Source: Rhodobacter sp.
Lineage (GTDB): Bacteria; Pseudomonadota; Alphaproteobacteria; Rhodobacterales; Rhodobacteraceae
Length of the DNA: 64,000 bases
Assembly (NCBI GenBank): GCA_013821825.1
Contig: PNJK01000004.1
Span: forward strand, 1 to 64,000
Direction of reading: 5' to 3'
Shown here: positions 1 through 9,517 of the stretch, piece after piece
Layout of the letters: every line of letters begins with the position of its first letter
How positions within the stretch are numbered: the first letter of the stretch is position 1
Made by a program: the position numbers and the translations under genes
The notes under the pieces: generated by a model
Database searches by the model: none
The model's input: only the letters and a program-made list of their open reading frames with translations
What the model was told of the DNA's origin: nothing

Positions 1-1059
<1,059 letters not shown>

Positions 1060-2007
1060 ATGACACACCTGACAATTAAGCATCTGCGCTATTACGACGC
1101 GCTTGCCCGCCACCGCCATTTCGGGCGCGCGGCCGAGGCGTCGGCGATCTCGCAGCCCGCCCTTTCGCTACAGATCAAGGAGCTGGAGGGGATCCTTGGT
1201 GCCCCGCTGGTCGAACGCGGCCCGCGCCAGATCCGCCTGACCGCCCTGGGCGAGGAATTCGCCCTTCGCGCGCGTGAGGTTCTGCGCGCCGTCGATGACC
1301 TCGCCTCGCTGGCCCGGGCCTCGACCGGTCCGCTGCAAGGTCGCCTGCGCATTGGCATCATCCCCACCATCGCGCCCTACCTTCTGCCGCAGATCATCGG
1401 GCGGCTCGCCGACCGTTTCGGAAGTCTGGACCTGCGCCCGCGAGAGGCAGTGACCTCGCGTCTGGTGCGTGATCTGGTCGAAGGGCGGCTTGATCTGGCC
1501 GTGGTGGCGTTGCCGGTGTCAGAGCCCGCCCTGGCCGAGCATCCGCTGTTCGAGGAAGAATTCCTGCTGGTCCGCCCCTTGTCGCAGGCCAGCCACCCTG
1601 CGCCCGGTCTGGACGCCCTGCGCGCGATGCCGCTGTTGCTGCTGGAAGAGGGCCACTGCTTTCGCGATCAGGCGATTGCCTTCTGCAAGCTGCCGCCCGG
1701 CCCCTCGGGCGAGATCATGGAGGGGTCGTCGCTTTCCACCCTGGTCCAGATGGTCGGCGCCGGGATCGGTGTCACGCTGATCCCGGAAATGGCCGCGCCG
1801 GTCGAAGCCCGCTCGGCGCCGGTCGTTGTCCAACGGCTGCCTGCCCCCCGGCCGGGCCGGACGGTGGGTCTGGTCTGGCGGCGGACAAACCCGCTGTCCG
1901 ACCAGATGGCGGATCTGGCGCGCAGTCTGGTCGATCTCTTGCCCGGCGCCGTGCAGCAGGGCCCGGCCCCGAATGCCGCGCTGTCGCACGCCCCGCTTGA
2001 CCATTGA
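1060..2007 (+). CDS. oxyR: Hydrogen-peroxide sensor/regulator OxyR (LysR family)
   Basis: LysR-type transcription factor that senses H2O2 by disulfide formation and activates antioxidant genes. The protein is 315 aa, close to the ~305 aa norm. The N-terminal winged helix-turn-helix (residues about 5-65) contains the typical FGRAAEASAISQPALSLQI pattern. The regulatory domain carries both redox cysteines in the OxyR-specific motif LEEGHCFRDQAIAFC, here Cys200 and Cys209, equivalent to E. coli Cys199/Cys208. This separates it from other LysR proteins. Divergent katG is the expected target. The C-terminal ~15 residues are Pro/Ala-rich and not conserved in the family. Confidence 0.96.
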   Translation: MTHLTIKHLRYYDALARHRHFGRAAEASAISQPALSLQIKELEGILGAPLVERGPRQIRLTALGEEFALRAREVLRAVDDLASLARASTGPLQGRLRIGIIPTIAPYLLPQIIGRLADRFGSLDLRPREAVTSRLVRDLVEGRLDLAVVALPVSEPALAEHPLFEEEFLLVRPLSQASHPAPGLDALRAMPLLLLEEGHCFRDQAIAFCKLPPGPSGEIMEGSSLSTLVQMVGAGIGVTLIPEMAAPVEARSAPVVVQRLPAPRPGRTVGLVWRRTNPLSDQMADLARSLVDLLPGAVQQGPAPNAALSHAPLDH

Positions 2008-2038
2008 CCCCTGCCCGGCCTGGCGGCATCGCTGTCGC

Positions 2039-2419
2039 ATGCTGACGCGGGTCTTCACCAGCCTTCAAGGGACGCTGATCCTTGCGGTCCTTGCCGTTGC
2101 CCTTGTGGCGACCGGCTTCGCCCACCGTGCCCCCAGCCAGACCGACAGTGTCCTGATGGCGGCTCTTCTGGCCGGTGGCAGTCCTGCCGACATTTGGGGA
2201 GACAGCGACCCCGACACCTCCCCCGGTCAGGTCGATTGCCCTGCCTGTCTGATCACGGCCGCCGCAGATCTGACCCCCTTGCAGGGCCTGCTTCAGGATC
2301 TGGATCTGGTGCTTCTGGCAAAGGTCATGGCCCCACCCGCCGCACGAACCATCCGCACGGTTCTTGACCCGGCCCACCCGGCCCACGGCCCCCCCCCATC
2401 GTCTGATTGGCGCGGTTAG
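2039..2419 (+). CDS. Small secreted/membrane protein, DUF2946-like, copper-linked context
   Basis: A 126-aa protein with an N-terminal hydrophobic segment (residues about 8-28), a CxxC motif (DCPACLI, about residues 66-72) and a Pro-rich end. The size, CxxC and position just upstream of a PCuAC copper chaperone resemble DUF2946-type proteins of copper loci. That assignment is from context and pattern only. The start is ATG at 2039. The open frame extends further upstream into oxyR, but that part is a shadow of the oxyR gene. The ribosome-binding site is weak. Function unknown. Confidence 0.6.
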   Translation: MLTRVFTSLQGTLILAVLAVALVATGFAHRAPSQTDSVLMAALLAGGSPADIWGDSDPDTSPGQVDCPACLITAAADLTPLQGLLQDLDLVLLAKVMAPPAARTIRTVLDPAHPAHGPPPSSDWRG

Positions 2420-2589
2420 CTCCGACCCGACCAAGCCCGGGCCTTGCCTGACATCCGCCGGCCGGATCGCCGTCGGGCCATGGTCCGAGGACCTCGCACC
2501 CGACGCTCTGGCCAAAGCGCGTTTGTTCCGGCGCCCGTCTGGAACCGGCCCTTTCGCCACCCGAGCGCCAAATCAACGAGGTTACTGCG

Positions 2590-3075
2590 ATGAAAGCCCT
2601 CCTTACCCTCGCCATCGCGATGTTTCTTGCCACCCCGCCGTCCGCGCACGAGATCATCGCCGGCGATCTTCAGATCATCCATCCGTACATCCCCCGGCCC
2701 CAGGCAAGTGCCATGGCTGCAGGTGGTTTCCTGGCCATCGTCAACAACGGCACCGAAGCAGAGCGCCTGATCGGCGTCGAAAGCGACGCCTCCAAGAAGG
2801 TCGAGCTTCATGAGAGCAAGGTCGACGCGAATGGCATCGCCATGATGACCCATGTCGAGGTTCTGGAAATCCCCGCTGGCGTTACTGTCAGCCTGGAACA
2901 GGGCAGCCATCACATCATGTTCATGGGCCTCACCGCGCCAATTGCGGAAGGGCAGTTGGTGAAGGGCGCGCCGATCTTCGAAAAGGCCGGGCGGATCGAA
3001 ATAGAATTCGAGGTCGAACCGGGCGGCGCGATGGACCATTCTGACAGGGAGCATGGCGCATCGACCCAGCCCTGA
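2590..3075 (+). CDS. Periplasmic copper chaperone PCu(A)C
   Basis: A 161-aa protein with a Sec signal peptide (MKALLTLAIAMFLATPPSAHE) and a single PCuAC fold. The family binds Cu(I) in the periplasm and delivers it to cytochrome oxidase assembly. The expected His/Met ligands are visible in ELHESKVDANGIAMMTHVE and SHHIMFMGL, spaced as in the family. The C-terminal tail is His/Asp-containing (MDHSDREHG) and could add metal binding. The preceding CxxC protein suggests a small copper-handling unit. Confidence 0.9.
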   Translation: MKALLTLAIAMFLATPPSAHEIIAGDLQIIHPYIPRPQASAMAAGGFLAIVNNGTEAERLIGVESDASKKVELHESKVDANGIAMMTHVEVLEIPAGVTVSLEQGSHHIMFMGLTAPIAEGQLVKGAPIFEKAGRIEIEFEVEPGGAMDHSDREHGASTQP

Positions 3076-3158
3076 AACCCTGCCACGACACGCTTGACGG
3101 AAAGGCCGGGCAGGGCACAACTTGTCCAGCCTTTTCGTGATCCCAAGGGGGCTAAACC

Positions 3159-3650
3159 ATGCCGCATCCTGCCACGCCCCGCGCCGGGGAGATCACACTG
3201 CCGGTCGATCCGGCGAGCGCGGACGATGCCCGCCTGGCGTTCATCGGGCGCCTGCGGACGCCATGGGAGCCGGGCGATTGCCCGAAGAACCTGCGCGAAG
3301 CGCGCGAGCGAGGTGGCTCTTTCACGGCCGAGATCGACCCCGCCTTTCGCCCGGGGCTGGCCGGACTTCAGGCCGGGCAAGCGGTCATCCTGCTTTATTG
3401 GACCGGGCGCGCGCGGCGGGATGTCATCGTGCAAAGTCCGGCTCATCGCGATGGCCCGACCGGGGTCTTCGCCCTGCGTTCACCTGCGCGGCCGAACCCG
3501 ATTGCCATTGCCGTGGCGCGTATTCTGTCAATCGACATTGAGGCCGGCCATGTCGTGCTGGACGCAGCCGACGCCTTCGATCGCACGCCTCTTCTGGACA
3601 TCAAACCCTGGCTTCCCACGGTCGATATCCCTCCCGACCGGCCTGAGTAG
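3159..3650 (+). CDS. tsaA: TsaA/TrmO-like SAM-dependent tRNA methyltransferase
   Basis: A 163-aa protein of the TsaA (TrmO) family, whose characterised members N-methylate t6A37 of tRNA. Family landmarks are FIGRLRTPW at the N-terminus, the central SPARPNPIAIAVARIL block that contributes to SAM binding, and RTPLLDIKPWLP near the C-terminus. It has the single-domain length usual in alphaproteobacteria and lacks the C-terminal extension of E. coli TrmO. It often sits near phn genes in this order, and here it directly precedes the phn remnant. Confidence 0.87.
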   Translation: MPHPATPRAGEITLPVDPASADDARLAFIGRLRTPWEPGDCPKNLREARERGGSFTAEIDPAFRPGLAGLQAGQAVILLYWTGRARRDVIVQSPAHRDGPTGVFALRSPARPNPIAIAVARILSIDIEAGHVVLDAADAFDRTPLLDIKPWLPTVDIPPDRPE

Positions 3651-3741
3651 CCAACCGACTTTGTCACGCAAGTTTCACCGAAACGCGAAACGATTGTCAT
3701 TGCGGCCCATTAGCACGACCGCAGCGAACCGGGTTGACGTG

Positions 3742-4021
3742 ATGCTGCCGGTTCAATCGGTGAGACGGAGCTTCGAGCGCAAGACCGCCGTCGACAATGT
3801 CAGCTTCACCCTGGACGGACCGGCTTTCGTGGGCATCATTGGTCGCTCCGGCGCTGAAAAATCGACATTCCTTCGCCTGATGAATCGGTTGATCGAAGCC
3901 ACCTCCGGCCAGAATCTTGTCGATGGCCGCAACGTTCTGACCCTGAACGGCACCGAAGCGCGCACCCGGCAAAGCCGATGCGCGATGATTTTCCGTCGGT
4001 TCAAGCTCGTGCCCCGGATGT
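3742..4021 (+). pseudogene. phnC: phnC remnant (phosphonate ABC transporter ATPase, 5' part)
   Basis: About 93 codons resemble the start of PhnC: SVRRSFERKTAVDNVSF, then a P-loop, then LMNRLIEATSGQ and RCAMIFRRFKLVPR. The Walker A motif reads GRSGAEKST where GAGKST is expected, so the second glycine is lost. At about 4021 the frame passes straight into PhnE-like sequence. The rest of phnC (signature, Walker B), all of phnD and the 5' half of the first phnE are therefore missing. A non-functional relic of a phosphonate uptake operon. Confidence 0.82.
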
Positions 4022-4280
4022 CGCTGGGTGCCATCCCGCAGATCGCCCCAACTGGCTCGGCTCTGCGCTCCTCCGGTTCCAGATCAACGTCCGCGCCAGC
4101 GCGATCCTCGGCTTGGTCGGCGGGGGCGGCATCGGCCATGACCTGAAACATGCGATGCAGTGGGGGCAGGGCCGGTTCGACGAGGTGGAGGTGATCTTCC
4201 CGCTGCTTTTCGCAAGCATCCTCCTGATCGACCGCATTTCCGACCACTACCGTCACAAGCTGGTGAAGGGACATCGAGCC
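4022..4280 (+). pseudogene. phnE: phnE remnant 1 (C-terminal part of phosphonate permease)
   Basis: The sequence begins GAIPQIAP in the phnC frame. After the loss of about one base in a C run near 4050 it continues in another frame as NWLGSALLRFQINVRASAIL, then GLVGGGGIGHDL, typical of the PhnE C-terminal half with its EAA-like loop and last helices. It ends near HYRHKLVKG without a stop codon and runs in frame into the next phnE start. It has a frameshift and has lost its 5' end. Confidence 0.8.
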
Positions 4281-4980
4281 ATGACCATGACCGCTCTCTC
4301 CCCCGCGCTGGCCGACACCGTCACCAAGGGCTTCGCCACCAAGCGCCGCATGGCCTTTGCCGTTCCTGCCGTGATCTTGGCCTGTCTGGTCTGCGCCGCG
4401 ATCAGCTTTGACATCGTGGGGTCGGTGCACCGCCCGTTTTGACTATACGGCGATCCTGCCGGGCGATTTCTGGTCGCACAAGACCCACGTCACCCGCGAC
4501 AATCGCAGCGGGAAGGTGACAGTCGCGATCGAGGGTGAGAACAAGGGCAGCTACCCGAAAGGCATGCCGCCCGAATGGGTGGCCTACGCGGGCACCGCCA
4601 CCACCACCGACCTCGGCACCGGCCATATCATGACTCATGACGACGCGGGCGCGCGGTTCGCCGTGCCCGGCCACGGCATCATCGACATCCGCCGCGAAGA
4701 CGGAAAACCCCGTGCTGACCGCGCCCGAGCCGCTTTCAGGCTGGATCTCGGTGGCGCAATTTCATGCCGCTTGGCGATCTGCGCTTTGGCGCCCGTCGCT
4801 TCTTCGAGTTCATCCGTGGGGCCGACGGGTTGATCTGGGCCATCAACCTCTCACGCGCCTTTGGGCCGGGGAGGAGGACTGGGGCCATCGCCATCGCCAT
4901 TGCCGACACGGGAACCTTCGGCAAGATGTTCCCGGAAACGCTGGAGAATACCAACGAAAAGCAGGTCGAAGGCATCGTAG
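4281..4980 (+). pseudogene. phnE: phnE remnant 2 (frameshifted and internally deleted permease)
   Basis: It starts MTMTALSPALADTVTKGFA with the first membrane helix (FAVPAVILACLVCAAISF). A stop near 4440 interrupts it. In another frame it continues as the long periplasmic insert seen in rhodobacterial PhnE (KTHVTRDNRSGKVTVAIEG, VPGHGIIDIR), shifts again near 4710, and after a deletion resumes as LRFGARRFFEFIRGADGLIW and DTGTFGKMFPETLEN. At least three lesions make it non-functional. Assigning the periplasmic insert to PhnE is from recollection of family members. Confidence 0.72.
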
Positions 4981-5109
4981 ACAGCGAAACGATGCGTCAG
5001 GGTCATCGCGGGAGGTCTGTCGCGGCAGTGTTGCATGCGTGTGACAGGCCTGTGGCAGCAAGCCCCGCCTGCGGGCCGGCTTCTGGACCGGATATGGAGC
5101 GAAGACGGT

Positions 5110-5445
5110 AACCATTCCCGCCAACGCCACGCTGGTTCTGCTGGGCGAGGTCCTGCGCGGCCAGGTCCGCCTTGCCGCAGGCCTGATCACCGATATCGTC
5201 GAGGGCGGCACGATCCCATCCGGCGCAGTGCATTGCGGTGGCGATCTGGTGATGCCGGGACTCGTCGAACTCCGCACCGACAACCTCGAACGCCATATCG
5301 AACCGCGCCCCAAGGTCAGCTGGCCGCTCCGGCGGGCCATCGTCACCCACGATGCGGAACTTGCCAGTACCAGCATCACCACCGTTCTCGACGCGCTGCG
5401 CGCAGGGTCGCTGGAGGCCGACAGCGGCGATTTACGGGCGCTTGC
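5110..5445 (+). pseudogene. phnM: phnM remnant (phosphonate catabolism amidohydrolase, 5' part)
   Basis: About 110 codons match the PhnM N-terminus: LITDIVEGGTIPSGAV, GGDLVMPGLVEL, TDNLERHIEPRPKV and HDAELASTSITTVLDALR. The usual metal-binding HTDNLERH reads RTDNLERH, so a ligand histidine is replaced by arginine. The sequence stops resembling PhnM around residue 110 of ~380. It stays open and in frame with the following oxidoreductase gene, so automatic annotation may merge the two. Confidence 0.8.
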
Positions 5446-5488
5446 GGCCGCGCTACATGCTTCAGGAAGCGACAGGATGAGGGCGGCC

Positions 5489-6706
5489 ATGCAAGGCTTT
5501 GCGGCGGAACCGAAACACGACACCTATGACGTCGTGATCATCGGCGGGGCGATCATGGGCTCATCCACCGCCTGGTGGCTGACGCAGAACCCGGATTTCC
5601 AAGGCCGCGTGCTGGTGCTGGAACGGGACCCCACCTATGCCAAAGCCGCGACAACGCTCAGCTTTTCTTGCATCCGCCAGCAGTTTTCCACCGAGTTGAA
5701 CATCAAGATCTCGCAGTTCGGCGGGGATTTCGTCCAGTCCTTGCGGGGCTGGATGGGGGGGGACACGCGGGTGCCTGATCTCAGGATCCAGAACTTCGGC
5801 TACCTTTACCTTGCCGACACCGAAGGCTTTGCGGCTGTACTGCGCGCCAACCAGAAGGTTCAGGCGGCCAACGGCGCGGGAACGCGCCTGCTCACACCTG
5901 ACCAGATCAAGGCCGAGTTTCCGTTCTACGAAGTGGATGACCTGATCCTTGGCAGTCTCAACACGCTGGATGAGGGGTATTTCGACGGCTCCACCGTGTT
6001 CGACTGGTTCCGCCGCAAGGCGCGCGAGGCGGGGGTGGAATATGTGGCGGATGAGGTTTCAGATCTGAAACTGTCGCAGAATGGTCAGCAGATACAGTCG
6101 GTTAGCCTTGCTTCGGGGCGGACGATCAGCTGTGGATGGGTGGTCAATGCCTCGGGCACGCGGGGGGCGAAGATGGCGGGGATGGCGGGGATTTCCCTGC
6201 CGATCGAGCCGCGCAAGCGGTTCACCTGGGTCTTGCAGGCTGAGCGGCCGCTGGACCGGCCCTTGCCCCTGACCATCGACCCATCAGGCGTCTTTGCGCG
6301 TGAGGTGGGGGGCGGGACCTATATGGCGGGGGGGTATGCGGACCATGATCCTGCTGTCGATTTGGACGACTTTTCAATGGATTACGGGCTTTGGGAAGAC
6401 AAGATCTGGCCCGCCCTTGCCACCCGCATCCCGGCCTTCGAGGCGGTCAAGGTGATCAGCGAATGGGCCGGGCAGTATGATTACAACACGCTGGACCAGA
6501 ACGCCGTGACCGGGCCGCACCCGGAGGTGCGCAACTTCCTGTTCCTGAATGGTTTTTCCGGCCATGGGCTGCAACAATCGCCGGCGATGGGGCGGGGGAC
6601 GGCGGAGTGGATCGTGCATGGCTGCTACCGGACGCTGGACCTGTCGGCCCTCCATTATGAGCGGGTGACGGCGGGGCGGGCGGTGGTGGAGGGGGCGATC
6701 ATCTGA
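5489..6706 (+). CDS. FAD-dependent oxidoreductase (DAO/glycine-oxidase-like family)
   Basis: A 405-aa flavoprotein with an N-terminal dinucleotide-binding fold (DVVIIGGAIMGSSTAWWL) and a C-terminal FAD-contact block (NGFSGHGLQQSPAMGRG), the layout of sarcosine/glycine/D-amino-acid oxidase relatives. The frame is open upstream through the phnM relic. I chose ATG 5489 because family members begin just before the DTYDVVIIGG block and AGGATGAGGG lies upstream. An ATG at 5477 is an alternative. Full length, no lesions. The substrate is probably an amine or amino acid but is not determined. Whether it retains a promoter after deletion of the upstream operon is unclear. Confidence 0.85.
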   Translation: MQGFAAEPKHDTYDVVIIGGAIMGSSTAWWLTQNPDFQGRVLVLERDPTYAKAATTLSFSCIRQQFSTELNIKISQFGGDFVQSLRGWMGGDTRVPDLRIQNFGYLYLADTEGFAAVLRANQKVQAANGAGTRLLTPDQIKAEFPFYEVDDLILGSLNTLDEGYFDGSTVFDWFRRKAREAGVEYVADEVSDLKLSQNGQQIQSVSLASGRTISCGWVVNASGTRGAKMAGMAGISLPIEPRKRFTWVLQAERPLDRPLPLTIDPSGVFAREVGGGTYMAGGYADHDPAVDLDDFSMDYGLWEDKIWPALATRIPAFEAVKVISEWAGQYDYNTLDQNAVTGPHPEVRNFLFLNGFSGHGLQQSPAMGRGTAEWIVHGCYRTLDLSALHYERVTAGRAVVEGAII

Positions 6707-6790
6707 ACCGCCGATCTGCGGGTTAACCCGTTGGTCTGCTGGGGTTTTGGCGGTCTTCCTTCTGTCTTCCTTGCGTCTTCCTTTCGTCTC

Positions 6791-7001
6791 TACGCGCGCA
6801 AGACGCATTCTGCGTTAACCCTTTTGACGAATCGGGGGGGCAGAGTCGGGGCAAACCCCGAACTACGTTGCTTGCGCCGGGGTCTTTGGGTGGACGTGGG
6901 GGCCCCGGGTCAGGCCCGGGGCGCGAGGGCGCGGGAGTGGGATGCAAAGCTGACAGGGTATAGGGTGAGGTTTGGTGGGTTGGCACCCACCCTACGCTTG
7001 C
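6791..7001. repeat. Tandem palindrome-rich repeat, copy 1 (211 bp)
   Basis: Begins TACGCGCGCAAGACGCATTC and ends CACCCTACGCTTGC. It carries three nested inverted repeats: CGGGGCAAACCCCG, GGGGCCCCGGGTCAGGCCCG and GGTGGGTTGGCACCCACC. It is nearly identical to the next 200 bp. Open frames that cross it are repeat-generated and not genes. Confidence 0.9.
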
Positions 7002-7204
7002 TACGCGCGCAAGACGCATTCGGCGTTAACCCTTTTGACGAATCGGGGGGGGCAGAGTCGGGGCAAGCCCCGACCTACGCTGCTTGCGCCGGGGTCTTTG
7101 GGTGGACGTGGGGGCCCCGGGTCGGGCCCGGGGCGCGGGAGTGGGATGCAAAGCTGACAGGGTAGGGTGAGGTTTGGTGGGTTGGCACCCACCCTACGCT
7201 TGCT
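7002..7204. repeat. Tandem palindrome-rich repeat, copy 2
   Basis: Second copy with a 211-bp period. It differs by a few substitutions and small deletions (for example GCGCGAGGGCGCGGG shortened to GCGCGGG). The palindromes are retained as CGGGGCAAGCCCCG and GGTGGGTTGGCACCCACC. It ends exactly where a GST relic begins. It is of the kind of REP/BIME-like intergenic element common in rhodobacterial genomes. Confidence 0.9.
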
Positions 7205-7390
7205 GCCGCATGGTTGGTGGGCCAGCGGTTCACGGCGGCTGAGATCTGCGTGGCGGAATGTCTGCGCTACGCACAGGGACATCCGACACTGCTGGAAGCT
7301 TTTCCATCCGTGGAGGACTGGCTTGGACGCTGCCAAGCACGGCCGGCCTTCGCGGCGATGCTGGCGGCGCAGTTGGCGGAACCGGACTGA
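7205..7390 (+). pseudogene. Glutathione S-transferase remnant (C-terminal 61 residues)
   Basis: The frame reads AAWLVGQRFTAAEICVAECL, then RYAQGHPTLLEAFPSVEDWL and a GRCQARPAFAAMLAAQLAEPD end. This closely parallels the C-terminus of the intact GST at 50633-51292 (DRFTVADLNLAECLRYAQDH, ESCQSRPAFRQMWAARMAEPA). There is no N-terminal thioredoxin-like domain and no start codon. The 5' end is replaced by the palindromic repeat. Confidence 0.85.
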
Positions 7391-7441
7391 CACGATTGGT
7401 CAAAATGGCCTTAAGTCCACTCTAGCGGTGCGCCACTGCGG

Positions 7442-9394
7442 TCACACATCCAACTCCTCCACAAACCGCGCGTTCTCCTGAATATACTGGAAGCGCAATT
7501 CCGGCTTCTTGCCCATAAGGCGCTCCACGAGGTCGGAGGTGTCGCCCGGTTCGTCCTCATCGATGATCACCCGGATCAGCTTGCGGGTCGTGGGGTTCAT
7601 CGTGGTGTCTTTCAGGTCCTTGGCGTCCATCTCACCCAGGCCCTTGAAGCGCTGGACGTCGATCTTGCCTTTGCCTCCCAACCCCTTGGCCAGCCAAAGT
7701 TCCTTTTCGGCGTCGTCGGCGACGTAGAGGCGGCGCGCGCCCTGGGTCAGGCGGTACAGCGGCGGGCAGGCGAGGTAGAGGTGGCCCTTGTCGATCAGGG
7801 GGCGCATCTGGGTGAAGAAGAAGGTCATCAACAGGCTGGCGATATGGGCGCCGTCGACATCGGCGTCGGTCATAATGATGATCTTCTCATAACGCAGGTC
7901 GTCGAGGTTGAAACGGGTTCCCATCTGCACGCCCAGGGCCTCGCAGATATCGCGGATCTCGGAGTTGTCGTTCAGCTTGGATGAGGCGGCGCCGAGGACG
8001 TTGAGGATCTTGCCCTTGAGCGGCAGGAGGGCCTGGGTTTCGCGGCTGCGGGCGCCTTTGGCAGAGCCGCCGGCACTGTCGCCTTCGACGATGAAAAGCT
8101 CCGTCCCCTCGCGGGTCTTGGAGGAACAGTCGGTGAGCTTGCCGGGGAGGCGGAGTTTCTTGGTCGCGGTCTTGCGCTGGGTTTCCTTTTCCTCACGCCG
8201 CTTCAGGCGTTCCTCGGCGCGCAGGACGAGGAAATCGAGGATGGAGCCGGCGGATCTGGGGTCGGCGGCAAGCCAGGTGTCGAAATGGTCGCGGACGGCG
8301 TTCTCGATGTATCTGGCGGCCTCCTCGGTCGCGAGGCGGTCCTTGGTCTGTCCGACGAATTGCGGTTCGCGGATGAAGACGGAGATGAGGGCGCAGCCGC
8401 CGGTCAGCATGTCGTCGCGGGTGATGAGGTCGGCCTTGCGGTTCTTGACGCGATCCCCGTAGGCGCGGATGCCCTTCAGGATCGCGGCCCAGAAGCCGGT
8501 CTCATGCGTGCCGCCCTCCGGGGTGGGGACGGTGTTGCAGTAGGAATGGATGAAGCCGTCGCGGGCGGGGGTCCAGTTGATCGCCCATTCGACCGAGCCG
8601 GGGACGTTGTATTTCTCGGGGAAGCCGACTTTGCCGGCGAAGGGGCGGTCGGTGTAGGTGGTGGTCTTCAGGAGCGTGTCCGAGAGATAGTCGGCAAGGC
8701 CGCCAGGGAAGCGGAAGGTGGCCTCTTGCGGGGTTTCGCCATCGGAGAGGGCGGTTTTCCAGCGGATTTCGACGCCGGAGAAGAGATAGGCCTTGGAGCG
8801 GGCCATCTTCAGCAGGCGGGCGGGTTTCAGGTTCTGGTGGCCGAAGATGTCGGGGTCGGGGCGGAAGGTGACGCTGGTGCCGCGGCGGTTCGGGGCGGGG
8901 CCGACCTTGACGATAGGGCCCAGCGGGACCCCGCGGGAGAAGGACTGGACGTAAAGCTCCTTGTTGCGGGCGACCTCGACGCGCAGGAGGTCGGAGAGCG
9001 CGTTGACGACCGAGGAGCCGACGCCGTGGAGGCCGCCGGAGGTGGAATAGGCGTCACCGCTGAACTTGCCGCCAGAGTGGAGGGTGGTCAGGATCACCTC
9101 CAGCGCGGATTTGTCGGGGAATTTCGGGTGCGGGTCGACCGGGATGCCGCGGCCGTTGTCGCGGATGGTGACGGTGTTGTTTTCGTGAAGCTCGACCTCG
9201 ATGCGGGTGGCGTGGCCGGCGACAGCCTCGTCCATCGCGTTGTCGAGGATCTCGGCCACGAGGTGGTGAAGCGCGCGTTCGTCGATGCCGCCGATATACA
9301 TGCCGGGGCGGAGGCGGACGGCCTCCAGCGGTTCGAGGACCTCGATCGAGGAGGCGTCATAGGTTTGCGCGCCGGAGAGGAGGTCGTTGGGCAT
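7442..9394 (-). CDS. parE: DNA topoisomerase IV subunit B
   Basis: A 650-aa ATPase subunit of topoisomerase IV, which decatenates daughter chromosomes with ParC. The GHKL ATPase motifs are present: EILDNAMDEAVAGH (Mg/ATP Asn), DNGRGIPVD and GGLHGVGSSVVNAL. The TOPRIM domain has EGDSAGGSAK, PLKGKILNV and DADVDGAHI. Length and C-terminus (QYIQENARFVEELDV) fit ParE, not the ~800-aa GyrB with its insert. It stands alone here; parC is not in the window. Confidence 0.96.
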   Translation of the reverse strand: MPNDLLSGAQTYDASSIEVLEPLEAVRLRPGMYIGGIDERALHHLVAEILDNAMDEAVAGHATRIEVELHENNTVTIRDNGRGIPVDPHPKFPDKSALEVILTTLHSGGKFSGDAYSTSGGLHGVGSSVVNALSDLLRVEVARNKELYVQSFSRGVPLGPIVKVGPAPNRRGTSVTFRPDPDIFGHQNLKPARLLKMARSKAYLFSGVEIRWKTALSDGETPQEATFRFPGGLADYLSDTLLKTTTYTDRPFAGKVGFPEKYNVPGSVEWAINWTPARDGFIHSYCNTVPTPEGGTHETGFWAAILKGIRAYGDRVKNRKADLITRDDMLTGGCALISVFIREPQFVGQTKDRLATEEAARYIENAVRDHFDTWLAADPRSAGSILDFLVLRAEERLKRREEKETQRKTATKKLRLPGKLTDCSSKTREGTELFIVEGDSAGGSAKGARSRETQALLPLKGKILNVLGAASSKLNDNSEIRDICEALGVQMGTRFNLDDLRYEKIIIMTDADVDGAHIASLLMTFFFTQMRPLIDKGHLYLACPPLYRLTQGARRLYVADDAEKELWLAKGLGGKGKIDVQRFKGLGEMDAKDLKDTTMNPTTRKLIRVIIDEDEPGDTSDLVERLMGKKPELRFQYIQENARFVEELDV

Positions 9395-9517
9395 GGGGGG
9401 CTCACGTCTTGGGATGCGCAGGCATTAGATCACCCAAGGGGGGTGGGGCGCAAGATGTGGGGGGTGGAAGGGTCTGGGCTGCGGGCGTAGGATCAAGCGA
9501 ACTCAGGAGGATCGGCG

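Noticed and set aside
3094..4146. A 350-codon frame spanning trmO and the phnC relic
   Set aside because: Its first 216 codons are an out-of-frame reading of the tsaA/trmO gene; only the part from 3742 resembles a protein (PhnC).
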